This document shows, one piece after another, positions 43,556-55,199 of a stretch of DNA of 64,000 nt. The DNA lies in the NCBI GenBank assembly GCA_016617855.1, contig JAECUM010003733.1:124001-188000 (forward strand), in the 5' to 3' direction. How positions within the stretch are numbered: the stretch's first letter is position 1; every line of letters begins with the position of its first letter. The DNA is from Megalonaias nervosa. Its lineage: Eukaryota; Mollusca; Bivalvia; Unionida; Unionidae. Made by a program: the position numbers and the translations under genes. The notes beneath the pieces are model-generated. The model saw only the letters and a list, made by a program, of their open reading frames with translations, did not search any database and was not told the origin of the DNA.

Positions 43556-44165
43556 ACACTTGCTGAAAATTTGAAATGGGCAACACAGCTTTGGACTTTC
43601 TTATTATAAAGTGTATTTATTGGCAAAGCTCGTACATTTCACTCTCAGTACAAGGAAGAGCTCAGTATGATGTGGTTAATGAATGTATCTTGAAGGTTTA
43701 TGAATTGGTACCTAAGGCATATCGTCAAAAGGAATTGCAGAAAAGAAACTGGACAAACTCATTTCGAGTTTGCATGGCGAAAAAGAACAACAATTGGATA
43801 GGTGGTGCAAAGCCAAGAAGGTTGATTAAGATTATGATAACATCAGAAAAATTGATTGAAGAGTTCAAGAATTGTGTCCAAAGTGATGTCAAGACCTACA
43901 TTGATGAGAAAAAGGTAGAAACGTAAGAAAATGCTGCTAGTGCAACTGATAACTATTCCTTGACTCACAGTTTCATTTCTCTTCGCAGTTTTCTTTTGTA
44001 AAATATAAAAACATTTGAATCTCAAACGAGTACCTCCAAATATCAAGCTCGGAAAACTTTTAGAACTAAACTTCTAATAAGACTGATAAGAAAACAATCA
44101 TCTCTTCCTACGTGCACCTATCGCAAGAAGAAAGGGCACATTATTTCTGATTGCTACAGGTAGAA
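43048..44165 (+). pseudogene. Gmr1-like copy 2: gag, decayed
   Basis: Pieces across frames: 'MSSQVETFISDPYP', 'DELLELAKNY', 'IKKEIKNILVHYLVKKGSLD' and 'LRELQLEK' in the first 350 bp. A (CT)n tract (43503-43552) follows, then an open stretch 43576-43926 with 'NECILKVYELVPKAYRQKEL' and 'LIEEFKNCVQSDVKTYIDEK', a gag core pattern. A zinc-knuckle remnant 'KKKGHIISDCY' lies near 44120-44160. Several stops and indels. Confidence 0.75.
43503..43552 (+). repeat. (CT)n microsatellite
   Basis: Twenty-five consecutive CT units within the decayed gag region; it replaces or interrupts the gag charged segment. Confidence 0.95.
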
Positions 44166-44269
44166 AAATAAGCATCAGCATAAAGACAGCGCTATTCCAA
44201 TATCCTCTTATTCTTAAAAGGTCAAGGCCATGTACTGAAAGCAATAAATATTAAAAGAAACAGGAGTTT

Positions 44270-45840
44270 CTCAGACTTTTTGTTATCAAGTGCATTACCT
44301 TTTTATGAGAAGTCTTCTCCAGTGAAAGTGTTCTGATTCGGAGAGTTGAGTGCAGTTTTGTTAATGTTCTCTCCATTGTGTTAATCTGTCATCAGACTTA
44401 GTCTCAGGATCCGTGACTATAACAGCAGTAACTTCTTTGCCGATTGAGGGTATTCATTTATTACTAGTAATGACCTAACTGGAGATAAGGTTGTGGTTTA
44501 TTCACTTGTAACTGTCAAGCCTTCCTTGGGTCAAAAAGTTGCTCCTATTGAAATTGAATCCGAGGTTTATATCCAGCTTGTGCAGTTACCAGAGCTATGG
44601 CAAAGAGAGCTCTTGAGAATGATGTTAATTAGGAAATTATTCCTTTAGGTGACACATTTATTGATCAGTCATTTGATGAGGTCACTTTTGCTATTAGTAT
44701 TGATGAAGCCAGAGAAATTGATCACAGTGATTCTCTTTTTAATACTCATTCTCTCAATTCCAATCAGGGTGACAAAAGACAATCACTAGCTGTTTCACAG
44801 GAACAAGATCCCGAGGTCTCGAGTTTATTTCAGAGGACTACGGTGAAACTGAAGCCGTACAAGTACCAGCTTGTTATTTTGTGAAAAAAATGGGGTCCTT
44901 ATGAGAAAATGGAGACCACCTGAGGTACCCAGTGGTGACGAGTGGTCAGTGAGCTATCGAATGGTTATTCCTAAGTCATATCGACGGGAAATTCTTATTC
45001 TAGCCCATGAAACTCCTTTGTCTATTAATTGTGGAGTTAGTAAGGCTTATTACTTATCACAAGATCTTAAATCATTTTTATTGGCCGAAAATTAAATGTA
45101 ATGTTTCTAAATACTGTAGATATTGTCACTCTTGTCAAATGGTATTAAAACCCAATCAGCAAGATAACCAAAGCTCATCTGCAACCTACTCTTTTGCATT
45201 TGATGAACCATTTAGCAGGATAAAGGTAGCTTGTGTCGGTCCATTACCTTAGACCATTTCAGGCAACCAATAATTGTTGACGATAATGGGCGCATCCAGG
45301 AAATTCCCAGAGGCTATTCCTTTGGGGAATAATAAAACTAGAACCATAAGAAAAGCTTTGATAAAGTTTTCTTTCTATTATTTATTTATGTTTACACTTT
45401 TGGCCTTCCTAAATCTGTCCAATCGTATCAAAGATTCAAACTTTATGTCTGGAATTTTACAGCAAGTTATGCATGAATTTGGCATTCAACAGTATAAATG
45501 TTCTGCCTATCACAATAAGAGTCAATCTTTGAAGAATAAGATTCGGTTGTATTGCTCTGATACAGGAAAAGATTGGGATGAGGGTGTTCGTTTGTTGTTT
45601 GCTGTTTGGGAATCAGTTCAAGAGTCTGTAGGTGTTAGTCCTTTTCAACTTGTTTTTGGACACTGTCCATGGACCATTGAAATTATTGAGAGAAACTTCT
45701 TTCAATCGATGAGTCAGAAATTACCTTTCTTGACAATGTTTCTGATTTTAAATACAAATTGCTAAGGATCGTGCAGTAGCAGCAACTAATCTTCTATCTA
45801 TTTAGTCAATAATGAAATTAAGGTATGACAGAAAAATACA
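44270..45840 (+). pseudogene. Gmr1-like copy 2: protease/linker and integrase, decayed
   Basis: Protease/linker remnants at 44280-44840, then integrase: 'KNGVLMRKWRPPEVPSGDEW' (about 44885-44945), a zinc-finger region 'FYWPKIKCNVSKYCRYCHSC' in part (45070-45135), 'FAFDEPFSRIKVACVGPLP' (first Asp changed to Ala-Cys context), and 'GKDWDEGVRLLFAVWESVQE' (about 45565-45625). As in copy 1 the second catalytic Asp position reads Tyr (TAT 45426-45428, 'SVQSYQ'). The Glu block is deleted. The tail reaches 'SIMKLRYDRK' and jumps directly into the 3' LTR. Confidence 0.75.
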
Positions 45841-45845
45841 ATGGA

Positions 45846-46244
45846 AAGGGAAGATTTACTGAAAATTAGTTATTGCTAGCGTCAACGCCAGCTTTAGTGT
45901 TGTCAGATAGTTGTGTGGATTTAATTTATTTGTTTCAATTATTCATTGGAATTACAAAAGTGTTCAGACTTTAGGATTTAGTAGCTGTTTTGGAATTACT
46001 CTGACTTCATTTAAAGACATTTGGGATTATATCATTTGTGATTATTGGCACATCAGCACAATAGATTGGACTTCATTGAGAATAGCACTGGAACTCATTT
46101 GGAATACTCAATACTTTTGGACTTGTGATAGAACTTTTCGGACTATTTAGGATTTTATTCACTGTAAATTATTTTTCATTTTTCACTTTCAATTTTGGGA
46201 AACTGGTTTGTGATCGTTTCTGTTACTTAGCATAAGACCATAGA
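45846..46244 (+). repeat. LTR (3') of Gmr1-like copy 2
   Basis: Direct repeat partner of 42490-42912. It follows integrase sequence immediately, so the RT and RNase H that should lie between them in a Gmr1-type element are absent. Confidence 0.75.
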
Positions 46245-46249
46245 GTTGT

Positions 46250-47140
46250 GATGATTGAAACTGGTCATGGCAACAATTTTTGTTAAGGAAAAATGCATAG
46301 TTGACTATGTAAATTTCTCCTTTCCCTTTCTGAATGAAATTTGAAATAAGGTTCCATTTATCTTGTTCACATTCTTACAAACCAGCATATTTTAACTCCT
46401 TCATTCTCTAATGCCCTGTTGTTATCATATTTGTTACATTCTACAAAATTATCTTTCAAAACTCAAAATTTTCAATTTTGCCACATATGTATACTGATTT
46501 GAATATGCTTTTTTAATGAAATAATTTTTTCATCTGGTTCCCAAATGTTAAGTGATACAATATATGCTTTCAGTTTCAAAAGTGCATACATTTCACATTC
46601 ATTCTGTTCAACTTTGTATATGTCATCTTGTTTGTAGGATGAAGACAATTCTTATTGTTCCTAAAGCATACCCTCTATATCCTCTCCCTTTAAGTCTTTC
46701 AGTTTGTAAACAATTTAATCCCCTATAAGTACTTGCCTGATTTTGAATTATTTTCAAGGTAAAGTTAGGAAGTTAGCTCTTGTAAATATTGTTTGCTTTA
46801 TTCAGTATTTTCCATTTCTAGCAAATCCTTCATATTTTTATTGTAAAACTTTTTTCTCTCATAAAAACTATATTTTTTCATGCTTTCTGTCTTTCAATAT
46901 TTCTCTGAAAGCATTATATGTACATGAACAGTTGCCCACCCTTCCCCCAATCTTTAAAAAATATATTGTGCATTTTATAAATAATATATCCCTTTAATTT
47001 ATAAATAATATGGTCACATGATTTTGGCTTACTCCACCCCACAAAAAATTCCTGTGGATGCCCATGTGTATATGTCATCCCTTTTTTCTTTGACGTTCTT
47101 AGTTCATGCATATCTTGGTAAAACATCCAACACTCTTAAG
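46250..47140. other. Non-coding stretch, nothing recognised
   Basis: AT-rich, no supported gene or terminal repeat. Confidence 0.45.
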
Positions 47141-47144
47141 ATTT

Positions 47145-47370
47145 TTGGTTTTGTGGGGTTTCATGTCACCTTTCAGCACATCATAGGCTATATATTGTGG
47201 CTAGTACACATTGGTGGAGGAAGAACCTGAGAAGAACCACTGACTCACTGGAGCTACTGGGAAGCTTTCTCACAAGCCACATTGGCTGAGCTAAGCCTTG
47301 AACTCACAGAAAGTTGAGATGTGTGAGTAATAAGTAAAGGCGAGTACCTTAGAGTACAAAGCTTTCAGGG
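47145..47370 (-). repeat. SINE family S1, copy 2
   Basis: Same body as the copy at 11228-11478: 'tttcagcacatcataggctata', 'ggtggaggaagaa', 'gaaccactgactcactggagctactgg' in part, 'aagctttctcaca' and a degenerate B-box 'ttgaactcaca'. Orientation minus. Confidence 0.65.
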
Positions 47371-47419
47371 CTCCTCTGTCAGGACATATTTGTATCATTT
47401 TTGTATTTTTGCATGCTTA

Positions 47420-47640
47420 CATATCCACTTGCTTATATGACAATCCCAACTGCAAACTACACAGACCCAGATCTGCTGTCACATATTGCACCAGCAGATC
47501 TGGATTTGTGCTGTTTATTGCAGTAATCAGTAGAACAAACAAAATAGACCCTGATCTGTAGGTACATTATGTGGCAGCATATCAGGATCTTTCTTATTTG
47601 CAGTTTGACTTGGCTTGTAAGTGAGTATATACAGTATTGC
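47420..47640 (-). mobile_element. Short inverted-repeat element, family M, copy 2
   Basis: Reverse-complement relative of 12826-13020. It shares 'actgtatatactc.(t)tacaag', 'tcaaactgcaaa', 'agatcagggtct', 'actgattactg' and a closing 'gtttgcagttgggattg'. Inverted ends are visible, but the TSD is unresolved. Confidence 0.45.
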
Positions 47641-47804
47641 TAATGAGACCTCATTAATTACATTAGCGATTATACTCATGACGTTGAGAATCAAATTAAT
47701 CTTGATTTATGTCATTTTCACAAACAACCCATAACCTTTAATCCATAAGAAACCTGTAGTATGTTTTCTTTCATGCATCCACCACTTTCATGCCAGGAGC
47801 GTTA

Positions 47805-48009
47805 GTCTAGTTCAGGGGTTGACAACCGACGGCACACATGCCACAAGATGGCACATCAAGAGGTTTTGTGTGGCACATGAAGGGCAGCCAAAAATCTCGA
47901 TTTTAACAGTGTTACCCTCTTACTGGTGACACACGCTCATTAATTTTGTAATTATTCTGGAAAAAAGTGGCACGCTATGTAAAATAGGTTGCTGACTCCT
48001 GGTCTAGTT
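47805..48009. mobile_element. hAT-type MITE (189 bp) with perfect 8-bp TSD
   Basis: Element 47813-48001. The left end is CAGGGGTTGACAACC; the right end reverse-complemented is CAGGAGTCAGCAACC. TSD GTCTAGTT is at 47805-47812 and 48002-48009, identical. No coding frame. A different hAT family from the copy at 227-394, though the termini are alike. Confidence 0.9.
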
Positions 48010-48544
48010 CATGTGCCCCATACCAACATATTACTACTCCCACATCTTTCCATGAAATTTGGCAGGCATTACTGACATCAGGTGAACATGTGCATATCAT
48101 TATGTCATCATGCTTCAATTAACTTTCCCTAAATTATGCCCCCTTTACGTAAAAAGTATATACTATAGGATAATTATTGTGCGACAACTAGCCCCATGAC
48201 TTTTTGATCACTTGCTCTCAAAAACAAACATTTATTGACAGCACATGAGCATGTTCATACTGTCAAGCTTTAATGAGTTTTCCCAAGTTATATTCTTTTT
48301 GGTGTTCAGTGTGTTAATGTACAATAATTCTCATGTACGCAATTTGTCCCAATTTATAATGAAATGACCTGAAACAGACATGATTGACAGAAGGTTGATA
48401 TTTTCATTTTTTTTTGTCATCAAGCCTTAGTGTTTTTTTCCCAGAGTTAGATCCCTTTTTGGTGTTATGCTATGGCTACTATACTGTATAATAATTCTTG
48501 TGCGCAACTAATCCAACAGCTTCTCATGAATTTTCATTCATCAC

Positions 48545-48790
48545 TTGAGCCCTGGGTGGCCCAGTGATCCAGTGCTTGCCTTCACCAATCACTGCCATCT
48601 CACCTCTGTCCATGTTGGATCAAGTTTTGGGTTTGGCCAATTTGGGTATGTGAGAAAGCTTGGAAAGGTTGGAAGTTCTTGCTGGGATTTTCCCAGGTTG
48701 TTTCACCACCAGTTATACTGGCCAACATGTATAGCCTATCATGTGCTGAAAAATGAGTGTTAAACCCACAATAGCAACTTCTTTCATCAT
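48545..48790 (+). repeat. SINE family S1, copy 3
   Basis: Head 'GGGTGGCCCAGTGATCCAGTG' (A-box-like), 'CATCTCACCTCTGTCCATG', 'GGGTATGTGAGAAAGCTTGG', and tail 'TATAGCCTATCATGTGCTGA' followed by 'GTGTTAAACCC'. Best preserved 5' head of the four copies in this window. Confidence 0.7.
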
Positions 48791-48794
48791 GTTC

Positions 48795-50730
48795 CTAAGT
48801 TATGCTAAATTGCAAACAAAAAGTTACACTAAATAGACAATTGATGCTAAAACCCATCTTGATTTTCATGTGGAACCATAATTAAAAACTGTTGAATGAT
48901 GTTTTATAGTCATTTATTAGCTTCTGTTTTTATTTATAATAAAAAAAGGTGCATGAACAAAGTTGTTCAGGATGGCTGGCACCACCATCTGAAGAGGGTT
49001 TCTTTTTTATTAAAGGTAAAATAACATCGTTGGTCACACACAATTTTTTAATTGCAAAAGTTTTATTTTAAAGGTCTGTAACAACAATCATAAGCTACAC
49101 TGCACATCATTGTGAAAAACTAATGTATGATACCCATGTCTCATCTTTATCATTTCAACCTTTCACAGTGGTATTTATAATTATTTTCAACATGTCTAAT
49201 GTATCGTTTAACTAATTAAATAATGCTAAATATGACCTTATTCTAAATGACACTTGACATCATACCCTCTTGTCTTCTAATTACATAGAATCAGTACAGA
49301 TCAGTGAGAGGACCCTGTGACCTCACATTAATCTAGAATTGTTTTCGCCAATACACATATCAAGATGCTTCAGGACATGATTCCTAATAATGTACTGTAA
49401 CGCTCATTTGGTGTAACTGGGCTGCCCCAAACTATAATTGGAACTGAGTATTATACATACAACTTTAATTATGTGCTGCATATTCCTTTAAATTCAACTC
49501 TATTTAGATGAATTAGGAAACCTGTTTGAGAGGAAACATGCATGTGACATACCAACTTCTGTCTTAGCAATGCTCTTCCTCGTGGAACGTAATCCAATGG
49601 TTTTGTTGCTTGAATGATTCTTTTAAAATCAAGGCTCTCTATTGAAATTACTTAGGTAGCAGGAAAAATAGCTTTTATTTATCTTTAGCAAAAATAAATG
49701 AAGACAACAGCAATGTCTGCCTCATTTGGGTTTATATACCCATTTTACAAAATTATACCATATATTTAGGGCATATTATTTCAAATTAGCTCAGCAGAAA
49801 CTACACATCTTAATTAATTCTAGTTGATTGGAGTTAATTATTTAATCTCAAACAATGTTTAATTTACTGCTGCTCAAAAAAATTTTTTTTTTTAGTTTCT
49901 AAAATATGAGGAAGTACAGGAATTACAATGAAAATTTTACCATTGAATAAACATATTTCTTCCTAAAACTGGATCTTTTATCATCATATTGGAACCTTTA
50001 ATCATTGTAAATTTAAATTTTGAACTTTTAATTAGCAATTCATAACCAGTATCATGCTACATATTGCACAACAACCTACCTACCACCTACACACCCACAC
50101 ACCTGCATATTTACCTACATACCTAATGTGAAAGTGTATAAGACATAAAACGATAAATAAGAAATACTTTCCATGATATCAAAGTCAATGTACTATAATT
50201 AACTTATAAAAACCAGAAATTCATGCTGTTTTTGTATTATTAGTTTTTTTTTGTGTTTTTTTTCAAATCATATTTTCTTATAATCTGCTTGACATGCTCT
50301 TGATAGCTATCATGAAGAGCAGAGCTTGGTACCATGAAAAAATTTTGTATCACTGTATTTCTGAACATTCTGTGATATGTACCATGGTATATCACAATTA
50401 TATTTGGGACAAACAGTTTTATTGTTCTGAGGCAGGGGCATGGCATTCATTTTACTCCCCCAAAATTTTGTCTCTCAATAGTCTGAAAAAAAACCATTCT
50501 GAAATATCAAATTACTATTATATTATATCTATTATATTATTTGAAAATATCTTATTTAACTATCTTGAGAAAAAAGAAAATAAAATATATCAGCTTAAAT
50601 AAAATTGTAGCCATCCCCTACTACTGAAAATAAAAATGGTCAGTACCTTGTGGTATATGAATTTGCTATGTGTATGTTAAATGTTGTATAAGTTGTGATC
50701 TAAAATCTGTAATGAAAATGGGATTATTAA
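48795..50730. other. Non-coding stretch, nothing recognised
   Basis: AT-rich, with short tracts such as (CCTA/CACC)-rich sequence near 50085-50125. No supported gene. Confidence 0.45.
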
Positions 50731-50759
50731 GCTTATGCTAAAGTTAACATCCTGTAAAA

Positions 50760-51045
50760 GACAGTGTGCTGATGTTAGAGGGCTTGTTGACAAATACACA
50801 GTGTCGACACTGAAACCTACGATTTACTATCTGTACTACCGACATAATATGGGCAACATGAGGCCAAGTAGTCTGCTTGGGTTCAAGTCTTGGACTCAGC
50901 CATTGTGGGTGTGTGAGAATGCTTGCCAGTAGCTTCACGTTGGTCATTAGTTCTTAAAAAGATTTTACTGGGTTCTTATAGTGGCCATCATGTATAGCCT
51001 ATTGCATTCTGAAAAATGGTGTTAAACCCCAAACAACAGCTACAT
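50760..51045 (+). repeat. SINE family S1, copy 4, diverged
   Basis: Recognised by 'GTGTGAGAATGCTTGCCAG', 'ATGTATAGCCTATTGCATTC' and 'GAAAAATGGTGTTAAACCCC', the same order as the other copies. The head region near 50760-50880 is weak. Confidence 0.6.
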
Positions 51046-51049
51046 TGAC

Positions 51050-52725
51050 ATCAGAGGCAGGGAAACTTTGAGTGGGATGCCAAGACCCAGGCAAGATATA
51101 TACAAGCGAGATCCAGTAAACATAAAATACACTTACTCAACAAACAAGAAAATATTTAGGGGTCTTCAGAAAATATGTAAAATTCAAATAGAAAAAATAC
51201 TCTCCTGACAATCTTCGGATAATGCACAGTCTTAGAAAGGAATATGTGTACTGAACACATTAACATATGCTAGTTAAAAACTAAAATGTGAAGTTTGTTT
51301 TAATTCAAAATTTGTCCAAAAATATAATCTCGCCTGAATATCTTTTAGAGCATCCCATCCAGCCACCTCACTGGCATAGGTGACACATGTCAAATATGTG
51401 ATTAAATATTTGTAATATTCAAAAATTACTTTGTTACAAATATAACTGTCTTGGAAAACAAATATTATTCTTTTGAATTATTTTGTCATGAAAAATGAAA
51501 ACATGTTGCTAACATAATTAAATTCATCACAAGATTATTCTGGAATTAGGATACATTGCTTACTGATGGAAACTCCCAAAGTACTGATACAGTGAAAAAG
51601 TCTCTTGGAACATACCACCAGAAAAAGATACAGTGGTAAACCAGTATACGAGTACTAGAATGCACCTCTACTGCTGAGGGTAACACATAAAAAATATACA
51701 ATGCATACTCATTAAAATAGAAAGGTTACCTCTGAACAAACACACTTATTCCTACATCAAACTGCATTGGTCGGAGACAGCCTTGAGAGTAGGCCAGGAT
51801 TGATACAAGTCTAGCATGGATGAATCAACATGATCATAAACACAAATACTCAACCCCATGTTAGTAACACATAAACTGTAGATCTCATGGATAAGCACTG
51901 ATAATATCTAGTCAATCAGATTTTAAGAATAATGATGTCTTATTTGTTGTTTTTTGTCTTTTATGTCAGTGGACAAGAAGAGTGGTTCTGGCTGGAGAGG
52001 GTTCATATTATTAATGGGTTCAATAAAAGAAGAGACCCCATGATTGCAAGAAACAACAACAACAACTGAACTAGGAATCCACGTCTCACTTATGCTCAAA
52101 TGTAAAGAACTACCAAAAAATGAGAAAAAATTTCTGGCAAAAGTAACTGCATTGTAATGGTAAAAATTTTATGAGAAATTATAATTATTAACATCTAATA
52201 TTCTGAGTTTTTAAATTTTCAAAGATTATGATGGAGAAACGGTTGGGACACAATACTTGACGAAGTGATATATCTAGGAGCATTCATAGATACAGCGGCA
52301 GAGTAAGAGATTGCAAAAATAATATTTTCAAATAATGGGATTTAAAGTCCTACATATAAAGATGATGAATATAAACTCAATGCACATAAAAATCAATTAA
52401 ATATTTTAATATATGCTAAAAGTTTGTTAAAAAAGATATAAAATCAATGTGGATACTTCCTTAAATGAACAAGGAATAAGTCAACAGATCAAAACTCACT
52501 TTCTCACAATACTAACTGATGGAACTAATATTGTTTTTAATTTAATCTCTCTCTCTCTCTTTTTTGAAATGGCAATAAATAATGCAAGTTACACTATAAT
52601 AATCAGTGTAATATACAGCATAAATGCTGAATTTAGTTTTTAAAAATGAGAGTAAATATGTACATGAGAAATGGAAACAGAAATGGGTAACTGAGCAGAT
52701 TCACACATAACTGATTTTGCATAAT
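51050..52725. other. Non-coding stretch, nothing recognised
   Basis: AT-rich with no supported gene. Confidence 0.45.
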
Positions 52726-52730
52726 AAACC

Positions 52731-52888
52731 ATACACTGTATGTATAGTATGACACTAGAATACATTGTATGTACAGTATGACACTAGAACAATACACTGT
52801 ATGTAGAGTGTGACACTAGAACCATACAGTGTATGTAAAGTATGACACTAGAACAATACATTGTATGTACAGTATGACACTAAAACCA
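52731..52888 (+). repeat. 32-bp tandem repeat, five units
   Basis: Units of the form 'atacaNtgtatgtaNagtNt' plus 'gacactagaaca' repeat five times with a few substitutions. Each unit contains a partly palindromic TACATTGTATGTA core. Confidence 0.9.
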
Positions 52889-53392
52889 TTGAATCGCTAA
52901 GAAAGATTATTTCTTTTCTGTTTGGATTTAAGTTTAATTTCTTCAAGAAACTAAGTAACTTAGAAAAAAAAAATTCTCTAAATTCAATTTTACTTATTCA
53001 AAAACTGGGAAACTTACATTTTATTGTGAACCCTATTTGGGTATCTGAGGTATTTTAAACCATAACTTATCAAGCTTGCAATATCAAAACCATCAACAAT
53101 AAACCATATATTTCATTCCAAGTACTTCATTCACTATCTGTACATTGGTTTCAAAGGTCTTCTTCATAGAATCTGCTGTCAATAAGTAATTTTCACAAAT
53201 TATCCAGTTCAACCATATTCATCAGTGAAAGTCAGAATCACAAGCCAATTTATCAAACAATTCTTGTCACCTTCAGGTACTGAGCTCCACAACAAAGCTA
53301 CCATCCTATTCCCATATCTGTCCCACACTAAACTTTCCTCAGTTCAGGTACATGCATTTGTCACCAAGATAAACCATGGGGATGTTAATTTC

Positions 53393-53398
53393 TTTATT
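53393..53398 (-). terminator. Candidate polyadenylation signal for the CUB gene
   Basis: AATAAA on the minus strand about 80 bases beyond the stop codon at 53477-53479. Placement fits a 3' untranslated region but no transcript is available. Confidence 0.4.
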
Positions 53399-53476
53399 CT
53401 ATCAGCTTATGGTGAATCTAAAAAGTTAAAATGATGATGAATGTATCTCATAATGCCAGTGGAACCTTATTGTAAA

Positions 53477-53638
53477 CTACGTTTGGTATAGCACGGGCAA
53501 TGGTTTAACAGCTCCATGGCTGTCAAAGATGGCGTCACCCTCCATGTAGACTGCAGAGAAGCCTTTCCAGTTGATTGTATCGTCTGATCGAAAACGGACC
53601 AGGAGGTGTTCCCCAGTGGATGTAATCTCAGGAGGAAT
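53477..53638 (-). CDS. Host gene, terminal coding exon: C-terminal half of a CUB domain
   Basis: On the minus strand an acceptor 'TTCCTGTCTTTCAG' is followed by an open exon of 53 codons and TAG. It reads 'IPPEITSTGEHLLVRFRSDD' then 'TINWKGFSAVYMEGD', a textbook CUB C-terminal half with the VRFRSDD...GFxAxY pattern of tolloid/BMP1, cubilin and related secreted proteins. Its first codon follows in phase from the donor exon at 62938-63010. The 3' part after the CUB ('AIFDSHGAVKPLPVLYQT') has no recognised domain. Which CUB protein this is cannot be told from two exons; the gene's 5' exons lie beyond the window's right end. Confidence 0.8.
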   Translation of the reverse strand: MPPEITSTGEHLLVRFRSDDTINWKGFSAVYMEGDAIFDSHGAVKPLPVLYQT

Positions 53639-55195
53639 CTGAAAGACAGGAATCCGATTTCAAGTTTTGCATTAGCAGAAATCAACAGATTTGTTTATAG
53701 TAGGTATAAAACTCTGTGGACATAAAAAAATATTAAATCCATTAAAGGATTCTTTTTTTCAGTGCATGCCCAATTTCTTGTATAGTTTGTTTGCATGCAT
53801 ATTCTTGCATGTATGCTGTGGAAAATTTTCTTACACTTAATAAATAAACAAATGTAAAAAGAACTTTCCACTTATGCAGACACATAATAAACATTACTAG
53901 GCATTCTGAGACGAGTTAGTTCTGTTCAAGGTTAAACAATGCAGTACAGGTGTTACAGCTTAACTTTAAACAAATTAACTTTGGACAAGGATGTTATCCA
54001 ATTAGACAAGGATGTTATCCAATTAGGCCTTAATGCCGATCTTGATCTGGACTTCCAAACCAGGAAGTAAATAACTGGTGTTATGCCATAAGGCATCCTC
54101 GTAGGCAGCATGCAAAATTGTTGCCAGCCTGCCAGTCCAATGCCATCTAATTTCACATTAGACAAAGCAGCCAGTCCAGTCCATCCAGACTTTTGTGTAA
54201 AATTAGAATGAGAGCTCTTATTTTTATGTCTTTAATTGTGTCTGTGGTTTAACAGAAAATCTGTTGGATTTATGATCACAATCTAAACTAAACATATTTT
54301 GACAGATCCATTAAAGATAAACAACTCTTTGTCTATTAGTTAAGCATACATGTTATTTTTGTTTGTTTTAAGTACAACACACAATGTGTCAAGAGAACAA
54401 GATGAAATTAATTTAAATTACAAGTGATTCGAGCTTCTTATGCATTTTAACACCTCTAATTAAATGATTACATTATTATAACTTCTGTGGCTTCAAGAAC
54501 CAAGAGGTTCTAATAGGGGTTAGAGTCAAGTACATAATTCAATCAATCAAAGTGACAGTCCAACCTCTTTAATGTAAGAAATCCCCAAGGATGGCATATG
54601 CACCAAAATCCTTAAACCTGGTCATTCTCACAGGCTGGGTGACAAACGTAAGAATATGGCCTCTTGATAAAAAATTAAATGTAGTTAAAAGGGTATAGAA
54701 AAGATAGTAAATATGAAATAGAATTATTTAAATGGAATAAAAATTTAAAAACAAATGGATGATAAAGAAGGTATATTTAAGATTCTTATAATACCATCCT
54801 ATAATACCATCCTGAAAATCTTTTTTTTTTTTAAAAAAAACCCCTCACAAATATCAGTCAATTGTGGGAGCATATTAAACCAGACCAAAGGAAGATAAAA
54901 TACACTGAACTGAATGAATGGTTAATCGAACAATCCACAAATACTTTACACAGGCAAGCGAAAACAAATATATCCATTTAAAAGGGTCTACGTTAACCAC
55001 ATAGTTAACCAGTGTGAATTTATATCAATAGATATAGGTGCATTTAGACAATGCTAAAATATGTATGTTGGAAAATAATTGGAACTAGAAAGGAAAATGA
55101 TATATTTAATGCCTGAAAAGGGTTCTGTAGTTAAATTTAACAACTGTTATCAACAATGAAAAGTTTCTTACGTTCTGTATTGTAAATTTTTAATA
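53639..55195 (-). other. 3' part of the CUB-gene intron
   Basis: No gene found. Contains a local tandem duplication of 'aattagacaaggatgttatcc' near 53985-54025 and family-A-like fragments are absent. Otherwise AT-rich and unremarkable. Confidence 0.45.
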
Positions 55196-55199
55196 ATCA

